From contig CAIYXG010000380.1 of the NCBI GenBank assembly GCA_903930035.1, forward strand, positions 1 to 5,482: 5,482 nt of DNA, given 5' to 3'. Shown piece after piece: positions 5,182 through 5,482 of the stretch. How positions within the stretch are numbered: the first letter of the stretch is position 1; every line of letters starts with the position of its first letter. The stretch comes from an uncultured Actinomycetes bacterium. Its GTDB lineage: Bacteria; Actinomycetota; Acidimicrobiia; Acidimicrobiales; Microtrichaceae. The translations under genes and the position numbers were made by a program. The notes beneath the pieces are model-generated. The model was given only the letters and a program-made list of their open reading frames with translations. It did not search any database and was not told where the DNA came from.

Positions 5182-5482
5182 GTGCGCACCCGTCCTGCCC
5201 CCGGCCCGGCCACCGGCCCGCTCGTGGCCGGGGTCGACGGCTGCCGCTCGGGCTGGGTGGTCGCCGTCGCCCGGGCGACCGCGGCGGGGCCGGTCGTCAA
5301 GGAGGTCCGCGTGACGACGACGCTCGGGCCGCTCCTCGACCGGGTGCGACGCCGAGAGCTGGCCGTCGTGGCGCTCGACATGCCCGTGGGGCTGGCGGCC
5401 GACGGTCCCCGCACCGCCGACCAGGAGGCCCGGGCGGCGCTGGGCCCGCGGCGGTCGTCGGTCTTCCCGGCGCCGGTGCGCG
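5182..5482 (+). CDS. DUF429 family protein (predicted RNase H-like nuclease), N-terminal 100 codons
   Basis: The frame is open to the right edge. The protein opens with a 13-residue Pro/Arg/Gly-rich tail, then shows the DUF429 signature: LVAGVDGCRSGWVVAVA at 14-30 (first acidic residue Asp19), VVALDMPVGL at 62-71 (second acidic residue Asp66), and ADQEARAALGPRRSSVFPAPVR at 79-100. Two acidic residues at the ends of neighbouring beta strands are what an RNase H-like fold needs for metal binding, which is why the family is predicted to be a nuclease; its substrate is not established to my knowledge. GTG 5182 is preferred because a -10-like GATAGT lies six bases before it. GTG 5224 (directly before AGVDGC) and GTG 5149 are alternatives. 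It diverges from metG with 69 bases between the starts. The C-terminal part is outside the window. Confidence 0.85.
   Translation, partial: MRTRPAPGPATGPLVAGVDGCRSGWVVAVARATAAGPVVKEVRVTTTLGPLLDRVRRRELAVVALDMPVGLAADGPRTADQEARAALGPRRSSVFPAPVR

Noticed and set aside
4473..5414. Minus-strand open frames spanning the metG start and the divergent gap (4473-5414 and 4559-5140)
   Set aside because: They are out-of-frame shadows of metG, with Arg/Ala/Thr/Ser-rich nonsense translations; they also run through the promoter region and across the DUF429 gene.
1..5482. Mobile element, CRISPR array, toxin-antitoxin or phage-defence system
   Set aside because: No transposase, integrase, array of direct repeats, terminal inverted repeats or small two-gene toxin module is visible. 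All genes share the same high-GC codon use.

Overview
This 5,482-base window is very GC-rich and densely packed, with most gene boundaries overlapping or a few tens of bases apart. The gene content points to an Actinomycetota chromosome. It has an F420-pathway guanylyltransferase beside gpsA, a TIGR03084/mycothiol-dependent-isomerase-like protein, frequent GTG starts, and promoters of the -10-only, leaderless kind common in that phylum. The protein style suggests Acidimicrobiia (Iamia-like), but that is a guess from memory of similar sequences. No mobile element, CRISPR array, tRNA or rRNA is visible.

Layout. Positions 1-1134 on the minus strand hold gpsA (glycerol-3-phosphate dehydrogenase), followed after 18 bases by the first 61 codons of an unidentified protein that runs off the left edge. 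Diverging from gpsA, 23 bases away, is fbiD/cofC (1158-1769, plus strand). Its end converges on the end of a three-gene minus-strand operon. That operon reads, in order of transcription, metG (5112-3388), a membrane-anchored exported protein of unknown function (3391-2585), and a TIGR03084-family DinB-like protein (2588-1788). Both junctions are 4-base ATGA overlaps. Diverging from metG is the start of a DUF429 gene (5182 to the right edge).

How they work together. The window is mostly housekeeping: glycerophospholipid precursor supply (gpsA), F420 cofactor synthesis (fbiD) and tRNA charging (metG). The gpsA/fbiD divergent pair matches the arrangement I recall in Mycobacterium tuberculosis (Rv2982c/Rv2983). 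The two small proteins behind metG are tied to it by translational overlap rather than by known function.

The points most worth a second look are: (1) GpsA appears to lack about 20-25 residues of its NAD-binding domain, including the normally invariant VPS loop; (2) the 23-base gpsA/fbiD gap holds two opposed -10 boxes sharing a TA step, each placed so that transcription would begin at the start codon; (3) a 7-bp inverted repeat lies between the metG and DUF429 -10 boxes. I see no clear sign of a wholly new multi-gene system.
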